NCBI RefSeq assembly: GCF_000146185.1
Contig: NC_012778.1
Span: forward strand, 2,032,501 to 2,096,500
Source of the DNA: [Eubacterium] eligens ATCC 27750
GTDB taxonomy: Bacteria; Bacillota; Clostridia; Lachnospirales; Lachnospiraceae
Direction: 5' to 3'
Length of the DNA stretch: 64,000 bases
Under the pieces are notes generated by a model. It made no database searches. It worked only from the letters and a program-made list of their open reading frames with translations, and was not told where the DNA came from. The position numbers were made by a program, and so were the translations under genes. This document shows positions 38,961 to 48,313 of the stretch, piece after piece; position 1 is the first letter of the stretch; each line of letters opens with the position of its first letter.

Positions 38961-39395
38961 TTATTTCACGCTTTCCATCATGTTTATCAGTTCTTTTATC
39001 TGCTCATCAGATATTTGGGCATGACCTTTACAATTATATGTTGATTTATCAGATTCAGCCTCAAACAAATACAGTCTATTCTCGTTATATGAAATCTTGA
39101 TTTTTATCTTATTATTAAAATCTACCACAATATCATAAGATTCTGCTGTATCAACAACAGGCACTGAATTCTGGTAAATGTTACTGACATACTCTGCTAT
39201 TTTATGAATATTCTGCTTATCATCAATTGAATATGTTTTGTCATCATAGTCAACATTAATCGTCTTACAATACAGCTCAAATCTCGATATACCAACTTTA
39301 GGTTTATCCGAATTCAATTTTATAATTATGGCAGCTATTGCTGATATAAACAATATCAGACAAAATATAATTTTTATTATAATTCTTTTTTGCAT
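38961..39395 (-). CDS. Small membrane-anchored protein, unknown
   Basis: A 144-residue protein with an N-terminal membrane helix (IIIKIIFCLILFISAIAAIII) and an exported domain of alternating strands (ELYCKTINVDYDDKTYSI...KIKISYNENRLYLFEAE). Not recognised. AGGGGGTACAT precedes the ATG. It is the last gene of the lipoprotein-permease operon and, like the first, acts outside the membrane. Confidence 0.6.
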   Translation of the reverse strand: MQKRIIIKIIFCLILFISAIAAIIIKLNSDKPKVGISRFELYCKTINVDYDDKTYSIDDKQNIHKIAEYVSNIYQNSVPVVDTAESYDIVVDFNNKIKIKISYNENRLYLFEAESDKSTYNCKGHAQISDEQIKELINMMESVK

Positions 39396-39447
39396 ATGTA
39401 CCCCCTAAATATATACGAAAAGCATTTCTAAAAGTTTTCATTTACAA

Positions 39448-39774
39448 CTACAAGTTTCTCTTAAACAACATATAACTATCTGCTATTCCAGTCTGAATCC
39501 TATAATAACAAGTCTCCTCTTTTCCATCATTATATATAACTTTTGCCTCTATAAGTATGGCATTAAGCATATCATTTCTTTCCCTAAGTACCGTATCTGA
39601 TGATTGTTTATTCATATACCATGAATATGTACTTGTTGGAAATTCCATATACAATATTAAATCCAGTTCTTCCTGCTCTGCTCCCGATATCTTTTTACTT
39701 TGCGTTTTAATAACTTTTTTATCAAGGAATTCCTTAAGCTGCATATCTCTCTTTTCAAACTGTTTAAATCTCAT
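39448..39774 (-). CDS. Small soluble protein, unknown
   Basis: A 108-residue protein without membrane segments or signal peptide: a Lys-rich helix (QLKEFLDKKVIKTQSKK), a middle part with LDLILYMEFPTSTYSWYM, and strands AILIEAKVIYNDGKEETCYYRI. Not recognised. TGAGGGGAATGT precedes the ATG; it starts 9 bases after the permease gene stops, so it is in the same operon. Confidence 0.6.
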   Translation of the reverse strand: MRFKQFEKRDMQLKEFLDKKVIKTQSKKISGAEQEELDLILYMEFPTSTYSWYMNKQSSDTVLRERNDMLNAILIEAKVIYNDGKEETCYYRIQTGIADSYMLFKRNL

Positions 39775-39783
39775 ACATTCCCC

Positions 39784-41868
39784 TCACATAATAATACATA
39801 ATATAGCAGTATTAATAACTATAATCAGAGGTATTCCTTTCCCTGAATTCTTTTTAAAAATGTGCCTTGAAGCGAATACTGTTTCAAGTCCGACTGCTAC
39901 TGCGAATAGTATCTCCTCTGCCATGAGAACAAGCATGTACTGGCTTATCGTTATATTCCTGAATACCTTTGCTGTATTCATATATGTAAGGCTTATAAGC
40001 GGTGCATTAATATATGGCATACCATATGCCTTATACATTATTATCATTTCGATTATATACAGTAAAAATGCACTTGCCCCCACCAATATGCAGACAGCAG
40101 CAGCCTTAACTGTATGTTCCCATCTTCTTCCTCTCTTAGACGAGCCAATAAGCATATTCATTCCGTTCTTATATTCCACTGAGCTTTCAGTCTCTGCAAT
40201 AAGAACAACTCCAAATCCGAGTATAATATATATAAGCAGTTTTCTCGTTGCTCCTTTACTGCCAAATATCTGGTCGTATCCCCGTTGTGACATAACAAAC
40301 GCATCTATTCCGTACTGCTCTTTTATCTGTGAAACATATTCTATCTGCTGCATATATTCGCTCATGTTATCAAGCAGTCTCGCAGCATCCATTAGGTTGT
40401 ACACATATCTGCTTACATCATCCTCACTAAGTTCCCCCCGCTCATACTGTTCTCTTGCAGCATCCAGCTTTGCCTGTGCCTCATAAACATCATTTTGTCT
40501 CTGATCTATAAGACTGGTAAATCCACTGTAATCCCTGCCACCATACTGCTGATAATATTCATCACGCTTCTTTTCATCTTCAGAATATGCTATTTTCTGG
40601 TTATTACATATAAATATTGTTATAAACACAACAACACATATTACAATCCAGCCTCTTGCTGTTATTAAAAATTTGTACATTTCTTTCCAGAAATGCGGAA
40701 GTCTGGACAAAATCCTTTGAACTCCATGTCCGATTTTTTCAATCATTTTTCCTATAAAGCCAGCACTTCTTCCCGGACGGATAACCTTTCCAAGTAACGC
40801 AAGAAATATTGCTGATATTACAGCTATAATAATACACACCATGCACAGCACATTTACCATGCTCACAGGAACACCTGCTATCATGATATTATCATACTTC
40901 CTGAGTATATTGCTTACATCCATCACATTTATTATATTAATCTTCTTGAAAATTCTTAATCTGCCCTGCATTGATATATTCTGGTATGCAAATGCTTCCG
41001 CTCCGGCAATTATACCCACCAGCACAATTGAACTGATTCTTTTCCTGCATAATGCAAATACGAGTGATATAACAAGCACTATTGCAATAACTATCAAAGA
41101 TATAATCATATATCTTATAAAAAGATATGTCATTACGCTTATCGGATAAGTGAAATTATTATACCCTGTCAGACACTGTACAGGTGCGATAAGGAAATCC
41201 CAGCCACCATACACCACAAGCATAGAGACAAGACCGCATAACTGCATAATCAGTGATACAAATAAAGCACCCAATCCGACTGCAGCAGTGTCCTTAACTG
41301 CAAGTCTTATTCTTCCATTGACAGCAGTATAGATAATCTGCCACATTCCATTATCCCTGTATTCATAAATGTTATAAATAATATATATCATCAACGCAAG
41401 AACGATATAGATAGAAATATCATTCTTCAGAAACTGTTCAACTGCCCTGCTGTTTAATTCCCTAACCTGTACATTTTCAATCCTTTTATAATCATTTTCC
41501 GTTTTATTGATATTAGCTATTGATTCTGATGTACCGAACACACTGAATTTTTTCATATTCGAGGCATTTGTAATAACTGCTTTGACACTTTCTGTATATC
41601 CATCAATATAATCAGACTTTTCCTTGTATTCCTTTGCAAGTCTCTTAAATATTCTTCTTTCATCCTGTGCCAGTTCGTCAGCATGCTCCTGTATCTGTTC
41701 ATCTGTATGCCCATTAATCAGCCAGTTGTACTCTCTTACTTTAATCTTATAATTATCTATTCCACAGTCTGAAAAGTCCCCTGCAAAAACAGCCACGACA
41801 CATATACATGCCGCAGCCAGAATTAGCAATATTGTTTTTCTATTAAGCAGTCTCCCCAGTTCCTTCAT
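39784..41868 (-). CDS. Large ABC-2-like permease, duplicated architecture
   Basis: A 694-residue membrane protein that reads as two ABC-2-type permease halves in tandem: each has one N-terminal helix (LLILAAACICVVAVFAG; GWIVICVVVFITIFIC), a large exported coiled-coil-like loop (~120 residues), then about five helices. The two halves are similar in design rather than in detail. It starts at the base after the lipoprotein stop. No ABC ATPase is within this operon, so it must borrow one or work otherwise. Confidence 0.7.
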   Translation of the reverse strand: MKELGRLLNRKTILLILAAACICVVAVFAGDFSDCGIDNYKIKVREYNWLINGHTDEQIQEHADELAQDERRIFKRLAKEYKEKSDYIDGYTESVKAVITNASNMKKFSVFGTSESIANINKTENDYKRIENVQVRELNSRAVEQFLKNDISIYIVLALMIYIIYNIYEYRDNGMWQIIYTAVNGRIRLAVKDTAAVGLGALFVSLIMQLCGLVSMLVVYGGWDFLIAPVQCLTGYNNFTYPISVMTYLFIRYMIISLIVIAIVLVISLVFALCRKRISSIVLVGIIAGAEAFAYQNISMQGRLRIFKKINIINVMDVSNILRKYDNIMIAGVPVSMVNVLCMVCIIIAVISAIFLALLGKVIRPGRSAGFIGKMIEKIGHGVQRILSRLPHFWKEMYKFLITARGWIVICVVVFITIFICNNQKIAYSEDEKKRDEYYQQYGGRDYSGFTSLIDQRQNDVYEAQAKLDAAREQYERGELSEDDVSRYVYNLMDAARLLDNMSEYMQQIEYVSQIKEQYGIDAFVMSQRGYDQIFGSKGATRKLLIYIILGFGVVLIAETESSVEYKNGMNMLIGSSKRGRRWEHTVKAAAVCILVGASAFLLYIIEMIIMYKAYGMPYINAPLISLTYMNTAKVFRNITISQYMLVLMAEEILFAVAVGLETVFASRHIFKKNSGKGIPLIIVINTAILCIIM

Positions 41869-43023
41869 CTACCTAAGCTCCTTAATATCCCCTTTTTCAA
41901 TGTTGCTCTTATCAATATATACAATTCTATTATTCACAGATGAGAACATAAACATCTTCCTGCTGTCCCCGTGCATAATTGAAAATATCTTTTCCTCGTC
42001 TGGAATCGTTCTCTTTGCTATAAGCTTTCCATCTAAGCCTAACTGATATATCGTATAATCAAGTGAACTGCTCTGTTTGTTAAAATACATTGCCATACTC
42101 TTATATCCTTCATCATCCATCCAGATATAATTTCCGTCAAATGTTATATAAAAATATCCTGTATCATTATCGCTTTTATATATGCTTTCTGACTTGCCGC
42201 TGCCAAGATCATATTCATATATCGTTCCATCTCCAAGCCCGCTGTAATACAGCTTGTTATTATCTGCATCTATACAGTAACTATACACATTCTTGTCAAG
42301 CAGACATTCAGTATTTTCCCCTGTAATTCTGAATATTCCTTTTCCTTCCAACGAATATAATCCCTTATCATCTTTTGAAACAGATGTCTTTAAAAAAAAT
42401 GTGTCACTGCCATATGTTTTAAGCGAATTAATTCCTATACCATATCCCGTTTCTTCGTATATTTTATCGCTCGAACCCGTATCAAGATTAAATCTGTACA
42501 GCCTTACTGTTACATTACCTTCTATATCTCCCGTTATCTCTTGAGATACATATGCATATCCATCATTGAAGCACATTGACACACTATCCTGTCCACTCAG
42601 GACGCATATGCTTCCAAGGTCTGTTCTCTGTGTTCCGTCAGCACTTATCTGTACAAGATTTCCCTTGGAACTTATCATATATATGTACGAATTATAGTAA
42701 TACAACTCACTTTTAAACTCACTTCCTGAAATATATGCCATGCACTCTTCTCCATCATGCCCACATTGTGGTTTATTACATAACACAATGCTTTCCTCTG
42801 ACTTATCATCATAAAACATAAGATTATCATCTGATGCGCTGCATTTATCAAGATAATAATATCCTGTATCACATCTTGCCACCATATGCATGCTTTCAGA
42901 AAAATATGACTGCGTATTATCAAGCTTATCACTTCCTACTGTTATCGTATTCCCTGTTTTCCCCTTACATGACACAAGCAAAACTGACATTATAACAATT
43001 AATCCTGCTGCTATTCTTCTCAT
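41869..43023 (-). CDS. Propeller-type lipoprotein
   Basis: A 384-residue protein with a lipoprotein signal: RRIAAGLIVIMSVLLVSCKG, lipobox LVSC with the modified Cys at ~19. The exported part repeats blocks such as YYYLDKCSASDDNLMFYD, YYYNSYIYMISSKGNLVQIS and DNNKLYYSGLGDGTIYEYDL, i.e. DUF5050/TolB-like propeller blades. It may sense or bind a cell-wall or extracellular ligand. AAGGGGGATTACA precedes the ATG, and a promoter overlapped by a palindrome lies just upstream. Confidence 0.75.
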   Translation of the reverse strand: MRRIAAGLIVIMSVLLVSCKGKTGNTITVGSDKLDNTQSYFSESMHMVARCDTGYYYLDKCSASDDNLMFYDDKSEESIVLCNKPQCGHDGEECMAYISGSEFKSELYYYNSYIYMISSKGNLVQISADGTQRTDLGSICVLSGQDSVSMCFNDGYAYVSQEITGDIEGNVTVRLYRFNLDTGSSDKIYEETGYGIGINSLKTYGSDTFFLKTSVSKDDKGLYSLEGKGIFRITGENTECLLDKNVYSYCIDADNNKLYYSGLGDGTIYEYDLGSGKSESIYKSDNDTGYFYITFDGNYIWMDDEGYKSMAMYFNKQSSSLDYTIYQLGLDGKLIAKRTIPDEEKIFSIMHGDSRKMFMFSSVNNRIVYIDKSNIEKGDIKELR

Positions 43024-43047
43024 TGTAATCCCCCTTAAAGTTACTAC

Positions 43048-43086
43048 ATCTATAGTTAGTTTAATTAACTATAGATATTATGTCAA
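43048..43086 (-). promoter_or_regulatory. Sigma-A promoter overlapped by an 11-bp palindromic operator
   Basis: On the minus strand TTGACA (43081-43086) and TAAACT (43058-43063) are 17 bases apart. A perfect inverted repeat, ATCTATAGTTA-N7-TAACTATAGAT (43048-43076), covers the -10 box and most of the spacer, as expected for a repressor that blocks polymerase. It controls the lipoprotein-permease operon. The cognate regulator is not in the window. Confidence 0.7.
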
Positions 43087-43177
43087 GCGTAAACAACCAA
43101 ACCGGACACTATTAATCATGGTCTTGGAACACGAAGCATTAAAAGAATTGTTGACAGTTACGATGGCATCATGCAAT

Positions 43178-43278
43178 AGTTTTGGCATATTCTGCAATAT
43201 ATGGCATATTCGGTAATATACGTCACATTTGTATCGGGTAGTTTTGGCACATTCGGTAATATATGGCACATTCTGCAC
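43178..43278. repeat. Two copies of a ~40-bp element, each made of two half-units
   Basis: Copies start at 43178 and 43240; each contains AGTTTTGGCAYATTCKGYAA and a second GGCAYATTCKG half. They lie in the 345-base gap between the lipoprotein promoter and transketolase. No coding sense; the ORF crossing them is fortuitous. Apart from these repeats, the promoter and the terminator, I see nothing else in the gap. Confidence 0.6.
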
Positions 43279-43288
43279 TTGACAACAT

Positions 43289-43340
43289 AAAAAAATCAGG
43301 GATTCCAGTTATATTTAATAACCGAAATCCCTGATTTTTT
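43289..43340 (-). terminator. Rho-independent terminator of transketolase
   Basis: AAAAAATCAGGGATT and AATCCCTGATTTTTT form a ~15-bp stem ending in T-runs on both strands. It lies ~30 bases past the transketolase stop and may also work in the opposite direction. Confidence 0.85.
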
Positions 43341-43368
43341 ATATTAATTTTCTTATTATTCTATCATC

Positions 43369-45357
43369 TTAGAAAAGACTCTTAACAGTGTTAACTACAT
43401 TCTCTACAGTGAATCCGAAATGCTCGAATAACTGGTTAGCCGGACCTGAAGCTCCGAATGTCTTCATGCAGATTACCTTTCCGTCAAGACCTACATATCT
43501 GTACCATCCAAAGTCTGAAAGTGCTTCAACTGCAACTCTCTTTCTTACACTCTTAGGAAGTACTGATTCCTTGTATTCATCTGACTGCTTCTCGAATACG
43601 TCCATAGATGGCATACTTACTACTCTTACATCTATTCCTGCATTCTTAAGCTCTGCCTTTGCAGATACAGCTAAGTTCACTTCTGAACCACTTGCAATGA
43701 TGATTCCATCTGGAGTCTCTTTATCTGAATCCTCAAGAATATATGCACCCTTGAGTGCTTCCTTAGATGAACCTGCCATCTGTGGAAGATTCTGTCTTGT
43801 AAGAACTAATGCTGTTGGCTCATCCTTAGACTCAATAGCATATTCCCATGCAAGTGCTGTCTCTGTTCTGTCACATGGTCTGAATACTGTGAAGTCAGGC
43901 ATTGAACGGAATGCTGCAAGCTGCTCGATTGGCTCATGTGTAGGTCCGTCCTCACCAACTCCGATACTGTCATGTGTGAATACATATACAACTGGTAACT
44001 TCATAAGTGATGTAAGTCTTGCCATTGGCTTTGTGTAATCACTGAATACGAAGAATGTTGCAACGAATGGTCTTAATCCACCATGAAGTGCAAGTCCATT
44101 ACCAATTGCTGCCATAGCCTGTTCTCTTACACCAAAGTGAAGGTTAGTTCCTGCATAATTCTCCTTAGAGAAATCTCCTGCATCCTTCATGTTAGTCTTA
44201 TTAGATGGTGCTAAATCTGCTGAACCACCAATAAGGTTAGGCATGAGATTCTTAATCATGTTAAGAATTGTTCCACTTGAACTTCTTGTTGCTTCTGCCT
44301 TCTCTGGCTTCGCAAGGTATTCCTCAGAATTGAATAAATCGGACATATCACATCCATTGTAATATTTATCCCAGAGTTCCTTCATCTCAGGGAACTTCTC
44401 ACAGTATTCAGCAAAGAGCTTATTCCATTCTTTCTCTGGCTCAGCCATTCTTGCTGCTATCTCTTTATAATGGTCATATACTTCCTGTGGTACTTCAAAA
44501 TCACCCTTGCATGGCCAGTTAAGATTTTCCTTAAGTGCTGCAACATTATCAATACCAAGAGGCTCACCGTGTGCGCTTGCCTTACCCTGCTTTGCAGGAC
44601 AACCGTATCCGATAAGTGTATTAACCTTGATAAGTGAAGGTCTTTCCTTATCAGCCTTAGCTTCTTCAATAGCCTTGCCTATAGCTTCGATATCATTGCC
44701 ATCAGCAACCTCGATTGTCTGGAAGCCAAATGCTTCAAATCTCTTCATTACATTTTCTGTAAATGCAATATCTGTGCTTCCTTCGATTGATATATTGTTA
44801 GAATCATAGAATACAATAAGCTTTGAAAGACCTAATGTTCCTGCAAGTGAGAAACACTCTGATGAAATACCTTCCATCATACAGCCGTCTCCACCAAGTA
44901 CATATGTGTAATGGTCTACTACATTGTATCCATCCTTATTAAATACTGATGCAAGATGTGCTTCTGCCATAGCCATACCTACTGCCATAGCCATACCCTG
45001 TCCAAGAGGTCCAGTTGTTGCTTCAACACCAACTGTATGACCATACTCTGGATGTCCTGGTGTCTTTGAGCCCATCTGTCTGAAATTCTTTACATCATCT
45101 AAAGAAAGATTGCCAATTCCAAGTAAATGGAACAATGAGTAAAGAAGCATTGAACCATGTCCGCCAGAAAGAACGAATCTGTCTCTATTCTCCCACTTAG
45201 GATCAGCAGGATTGTAATTCATATGGTTAGTCCATAATTCATAAGCTGTTGGTGCAGTTCCAAGTGGAAGTCCAGGATGTCCTGAATTCGCCTTCTGAAT
45301 TGCATCTGCTGACAATACTCTGATTGCATTAATTGACATTTCATCGATATTAGTCAT
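43369..45357 (-). CDS. tkt: Transketolase
   Basis: About 662 residues from ATG 45357 (GGAGGAAACT upstream). Thiamine-diphosphate enzyme: [53 protein letters not shown], the ThDP motif GDGCMMEGI...NN, and the pyrimidine domain [14 protein letters not shown] with [21 protein letters not shown]. All expected motifs intact. It transfers two-carbon units in the pentose phosphate pathway. It lies 38 bases after the TPR gene stop, so could be co-transcribed with it. Confidence 0.97.
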   Translation of the reverse strand: MTNIDEMSINAIRVLSADAIQKANSGHPGLPLGTAPTAYELWTNHMNYNPADPKWENRDRFVLSGGHGSMLLYSLFHLLGIGNLSLDDVKNFRQMGSKTPGHPEYGHTVGVEATTGPLGQGMAMAVGMAMAEAHLASVFNKDGYNVVDHYTYVLGGDGCMMEGISSECFSLAGTLGLSKLIVFYDSNNISIEGSTDIAFTENVMKRFEAFGFQTIEVADGNDIEAIGKAIEEAKADKERPSLIKVNTLIGYGCPAKQGKASAHGEPLGIDNVAALKENLNWPCKGDFEVPQEVYDHYKEIAARMAEPEKEWNKLFAEYCEKFPEMKELWDKYYNGCDMSDLFNSEEYLAKPEKAEATRSSSGTILNMIKNLMPNLIGGSADLAPSNKTNMKDAGDFSKENYAGTNLHFGVREQAMAAIGNGLALHGGLRPFVATFFVFSDYTKPMARLTSLMKLPVVYVFTHDSIGVGEDGPTHEPIEQLAAFRSMPDFTVFRPCDRTETALAWEYAIESKDEPTALVLTRQNLPQMAGSSKEALKGAYILEDSDKETPDGIIIASGSEVNLAVSAKAELKNAGIDVRVVSMPSMDVFEKQSDEYKESVLPKSVRKRVAVEALSDFGWYRYVGLDGKVICMKTFGASGPANQLFEHFGFTVENVVNTVKSLF

Positions 45358-45395
45358 AGTTTCCTCCCTGTGTAAGCACATTTGTGCATATAGTT

Positions 45396-48182
45396 TTATC
45401 TGTCTTTAAAGTCTGCCTCTGTCAAGAATATAACATCACCATTCTCGCTTCTCTTCTTCTTAAGTCCGCCAAAGAATCTTCTTGATGCTCTTCTTTCAGA
45501 ATTGACAATTGCCTGATTGATAATTTCCTTGATATCATCAAGTTTAATATTATCATTCACGTTATGGAGTTTGTCAATCTTAAGATACAGTTCTAGTAAT
45601 GCATCATCATCAACCTCATACTGTCTCTTTCTTGCAAATCTCTTCGCCATCTCAACAAGTTCATTGACTGTATACTGCTTAAGAATAATTCTGTGATTAA
45701 ATGTGTTAGTTAATTCAGGATTGAAGTTAATAAGTACATTCATATCTGTATCTGAATCTTCGAATATAACTATCATTCTGTCAGTATCCTGCTCAAGACA
45801 GTTAAGAAGCTCGTTAATTCTCTTAGGCTGAATTGTTCCTGCGCCTTCTACAATAAGTGCAGTACCTTTAAGTCTTCCCATAGCCTTTGCAATTCCGCGC
45901 TGGTTTATACTCTCTCCTGATGTCTTTGCAATCTTTTTCTGTTTATCAGGATATAATGTATTGATTGCTCTAATAATTGTTCTTGCCAGATCTGTCTTAT
46001 CTGAACTTGAATTACCAGAAATGAGAATATTGCCCACTTTAGATGTATTAATCTGCATCTCATCATCGATTGTATCGAATAAATCAACAAGCTGCTCCTC
46101 AAGTCCCGGCATATCCCTGTACTTTCTGAATATCTTGGCAAGCTCTCCTGTAAGCTTCTTATCTTTTTCTTCTTCGACTTCATCGTTGTCTGTATTATAT
46201 TCTTCCATACTCTCCGGCTGTCTGTTCTGTCTAGTAAATGGAACTGTTTCTTCTGGCTCAACGCCCGCAGCTGCCTCTTGCTGGGCAACAGCCTCATCAC
46301 CTTCTTCTTTATTATTATCATCATTCATAATTGAATTGATATCTGATATCATAGATTCTGAAACTGTTGGAATCTGTGCTGTAACTAAAGGAATTTCTTC
46401 ACTTGGTTCCTCTGCATTAACTGGTGCCTTCTTAGTTACTGCTGCCGCAGCCTTTGCCGCTTCCTGCTCTAATCTTGCAGCAGCCTTACCTGTTCTGATA
46501 GCTAAATCCATTCTTGCTGAATCAACCGCCATCTGTGCAAGAGCAACCTGTTTTGCTTCCTCTTTGTCAATCTCTTTGCCTGCTACCAGAGCTTCTGCTT
46601 TTTTACGTTCAACCATTTTCTCATAGGCAGCGCTTTTTTCTTCTTTTTCGTCAAGATACCTCTCAAGCTCCGACTTAGAAAATTCTCTCGTATCCTGCTT
46701 ACCGTATTTCTCTTCCCTGACAGACTGCATCCATTCTGTTATATCCATCTGGCCTTCAATCTGGTCATCATCTGATGTCTCTGTTCCTTCAGTTTCATCA
46801 ACTGTATCAGTGTTCACAGATACTGCCATAGCATTTTCCTTAACAGGCTCTTTCTCTTCCTGCTTTTCATCCTGATGCTTTGAAGCTGGTACAAATGTCT
46901 TAACATCCTCATCTTCTTCGTCAGCTCTAAACAAATCACTCATATTAGCTGCAAGCTCTTCCTGAAGATTTCTTGTATCATAAAGGCTGTAATCCGGAAC
47001 CGGAACATTAATATCAATATTCTTTGCCTTTTCATTAATACGAGCCTCTGTCTCTCTTCTCTGCTCTGCCTCATCTTCTTTATTAATCTTATCATAATTA
47101 TTATCAAGCTTCTGCTTTGCATTTGCGATAAGCTCTTTTAATGAAAGATTTGCCTTATTAATTTCATTAGAAAATGCTTTTTCTCCAGCTTCACTTAAGG
47201 CTTCTGCAACCTCCGGCTTCTCAACCTGTGGAGTCTCAATCTTTCTTACACTGGCCTCCTGCTCCGACAGCTGACTTTTACTGTTATCACTGTTCTTGCT
47301 CAGTGCTTTCATAATAAACTCTTTAATATCATTATTCTGGTCATTCTGGACAAGATCCATTGAAAGAGGACCTTCCTCCTGCTGCCTGTCGTACTCTGGA
47401 ACATTAAGATGTACTTCCTTAGGTGTCTGTGCTGCCTTCTTAGGTAATTCAGATATCTTCTCATCTTCTTCCCTGAAAACATCCTCAACATCATCTCTCT
47501 TAAGATCTATTAACTCTTTCTGTTTAGCAAAAAGCTCTTCCTTAGCAGCCTCGATGTCATCCTTTCTCTTCTTCACATCCTCTAAGATACCCTTCTGTGT
47601 CTTCGTAAGCGTAACACCCAGCTGCTCCTTTAACTGTACTGCCTTTTCAACATATCTTCCATCCTGAAACCACAGAACAATATTATCACAAGTCTTGACA
47701 CACTCTTCTTTTCTTCCCGTCTTATAATAAAGAGTTGCAAGCTCATACATGTATTTCTCATCAATCTCATGATCCCTGTAGTCCTCTAAGATTCCTACTA
47801 GTTCATTATCAGATGCATTCTGCGCTTTCTTCAAATCATATAAAAGAATGAATCTGCTCACATCATGCTGTGATGTTCTGCTATATTCTTCATAAAGTTC
47901 ATTGGCATTTTCAAAATCTCCAACTTTAATAAAGAATTCTGTAAGCTTATAAACAAGCTTTCTTCCTCCAAGATTTCTATTATAAGCAAGAATTGCCATA
48001 TCTCTTGCTTCTTCATAATCACCAACTGCTTCCTGCACATTAATTGCGGTAGCAAGTGACTGCCAGTCCTTTACCTTTGACCAGTTAAGCTCTTTTGCAA
48101 TAGCTGCAGCCTCGGCATAATCCTTCTTGGCAGCCAGTTTCTTAATCTGGTCTATCTTAATTCCTAATTCATATTTATTCAT
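45396..48182 (-). CDS. TPR-like protein with C-terminal degenerate AAA domain
   Basis: A 928-residue protein. Residues 1-~190 are TPR-like helical repeats ([66 protein letters not shown]). A long acidic, Glu/Lys/Ala-rich linker follows to ~640. The C-terminal ~280 residues resemble a CbxX/ClpX-type AAA fold: [28 protein letters not shown] in the P-loop place, but with Asp for the usual Gly before Lys, ALIVEGAG in the Walker B place, and a later arginine-rich end. It is probably a scaffold rather than an active ATPase. It directly follows the jetC gene (131 bases) and has its own promoter. Confidence 0.7.
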   Translation of the reverse strand: MNKYELGIKIDQIKKLAAKKDYAEAAAIAKELNWSKVKDWQSLATAINVQEAVGDYEEARDMAILAYNRNLGGRKLVYKLTEFFIKVGDFENANELYEEYSRTSQHDVSRFILLYDLKKAQNASDNELVGILEDYRDHEIDEKYMYELATLYYKTGRKEECVKTCDNIVLWFQDGRYVEKAVQLKEQLGVTLTKTQKGILEDVKKRKDDIEAAKEELFAKQKELIDLKRDDVEDVFREEDEKISELPKKAAQTPKEVHLNVPEYDRQQEEGPLSMDLVQNDQNNDIKEFIMKALSKNSDNSKSQLSEQEASVRKIETPQVEKPEVAEALSEAGEKAFSNEINKANLSLKELIANAKQKLDNNYDKINKEDEAEQRRETEARINEKAKNIDINVPVPDYSLYDTRNLQEELAANMSDLFRADEEDEDVKTFVPASKHQDEKQEEKEPVKENAMAVSVNTDTVDETEGTETSDDDQIEGQMDITEWMQSVREEKYGKQDTREFSKSELERYLDEKEEKSAAYEKMVERKKAEALVAGKEIDKEEAKQVALAQMAVDSARMDLAIRTGKAAARLEQEAAKAAAAVTKKAPVNAEEPSEEIPLVTAQIPTVSESMISDINSIMNDDNNKEEGDEAVAQQEAAAGVEPEETVPFTRQNRQPESMEEYNTDNDEVEEEKDKKLTGELAKIFRKYRDMPGLEEQLVDLFDTIDDEMQINTSKVGNILISGNSSSDKTDLARTIIRAINTLYPDKQKKIAKTSGESINQRGIAKAMGRLKGTALIVEGAGTIQPKRINELLNCLEQDTDRMIVIFEDSDTDMNVLINFNPELTNTFNHRIILKQYTVNELVEMAKRFARKRQYEVDDDALLELYLKIDKLHNVNDNIKLDDIKEIINQAIVNSERRASRRFFGGLKKKRSENGDVIFLTEADFKDR

Positions 48183-48256
48183 GGTTATATATTCCTCATT
48201 CCTGTGCTTACTGAATGTTAAAATTGATTCAATTGTCGCATTTTACAACTCATTAA

Positions 48257-48285
48257 AGTTTAGCACAGCCTAAGTTTGTTGTAAA
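48257..48285 (-). promoter_or_regulatory. Predicted sigma-A promoter of the TPR gene
   Basis: Minus-strand TTTACA and TAAACT with a 17-base spacer in the gap between jetC and the TPR gene, ~75 bases before its ATG. It indicates that the TPR gene can be expressed apart from the condensin genes. Confidence 0.5.
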
Positions 48286-48313
48286 CCGAGTTCACAGAAT
48301 TGTTACAAATATG

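Noticed and set aside
43078..43278. 66-codon minus-strand ORF between the lipoprotein promoter and transketolase
   Set aside because: It crosses a repeated non-coding element and the operon promoter; no ribosome site; no family.
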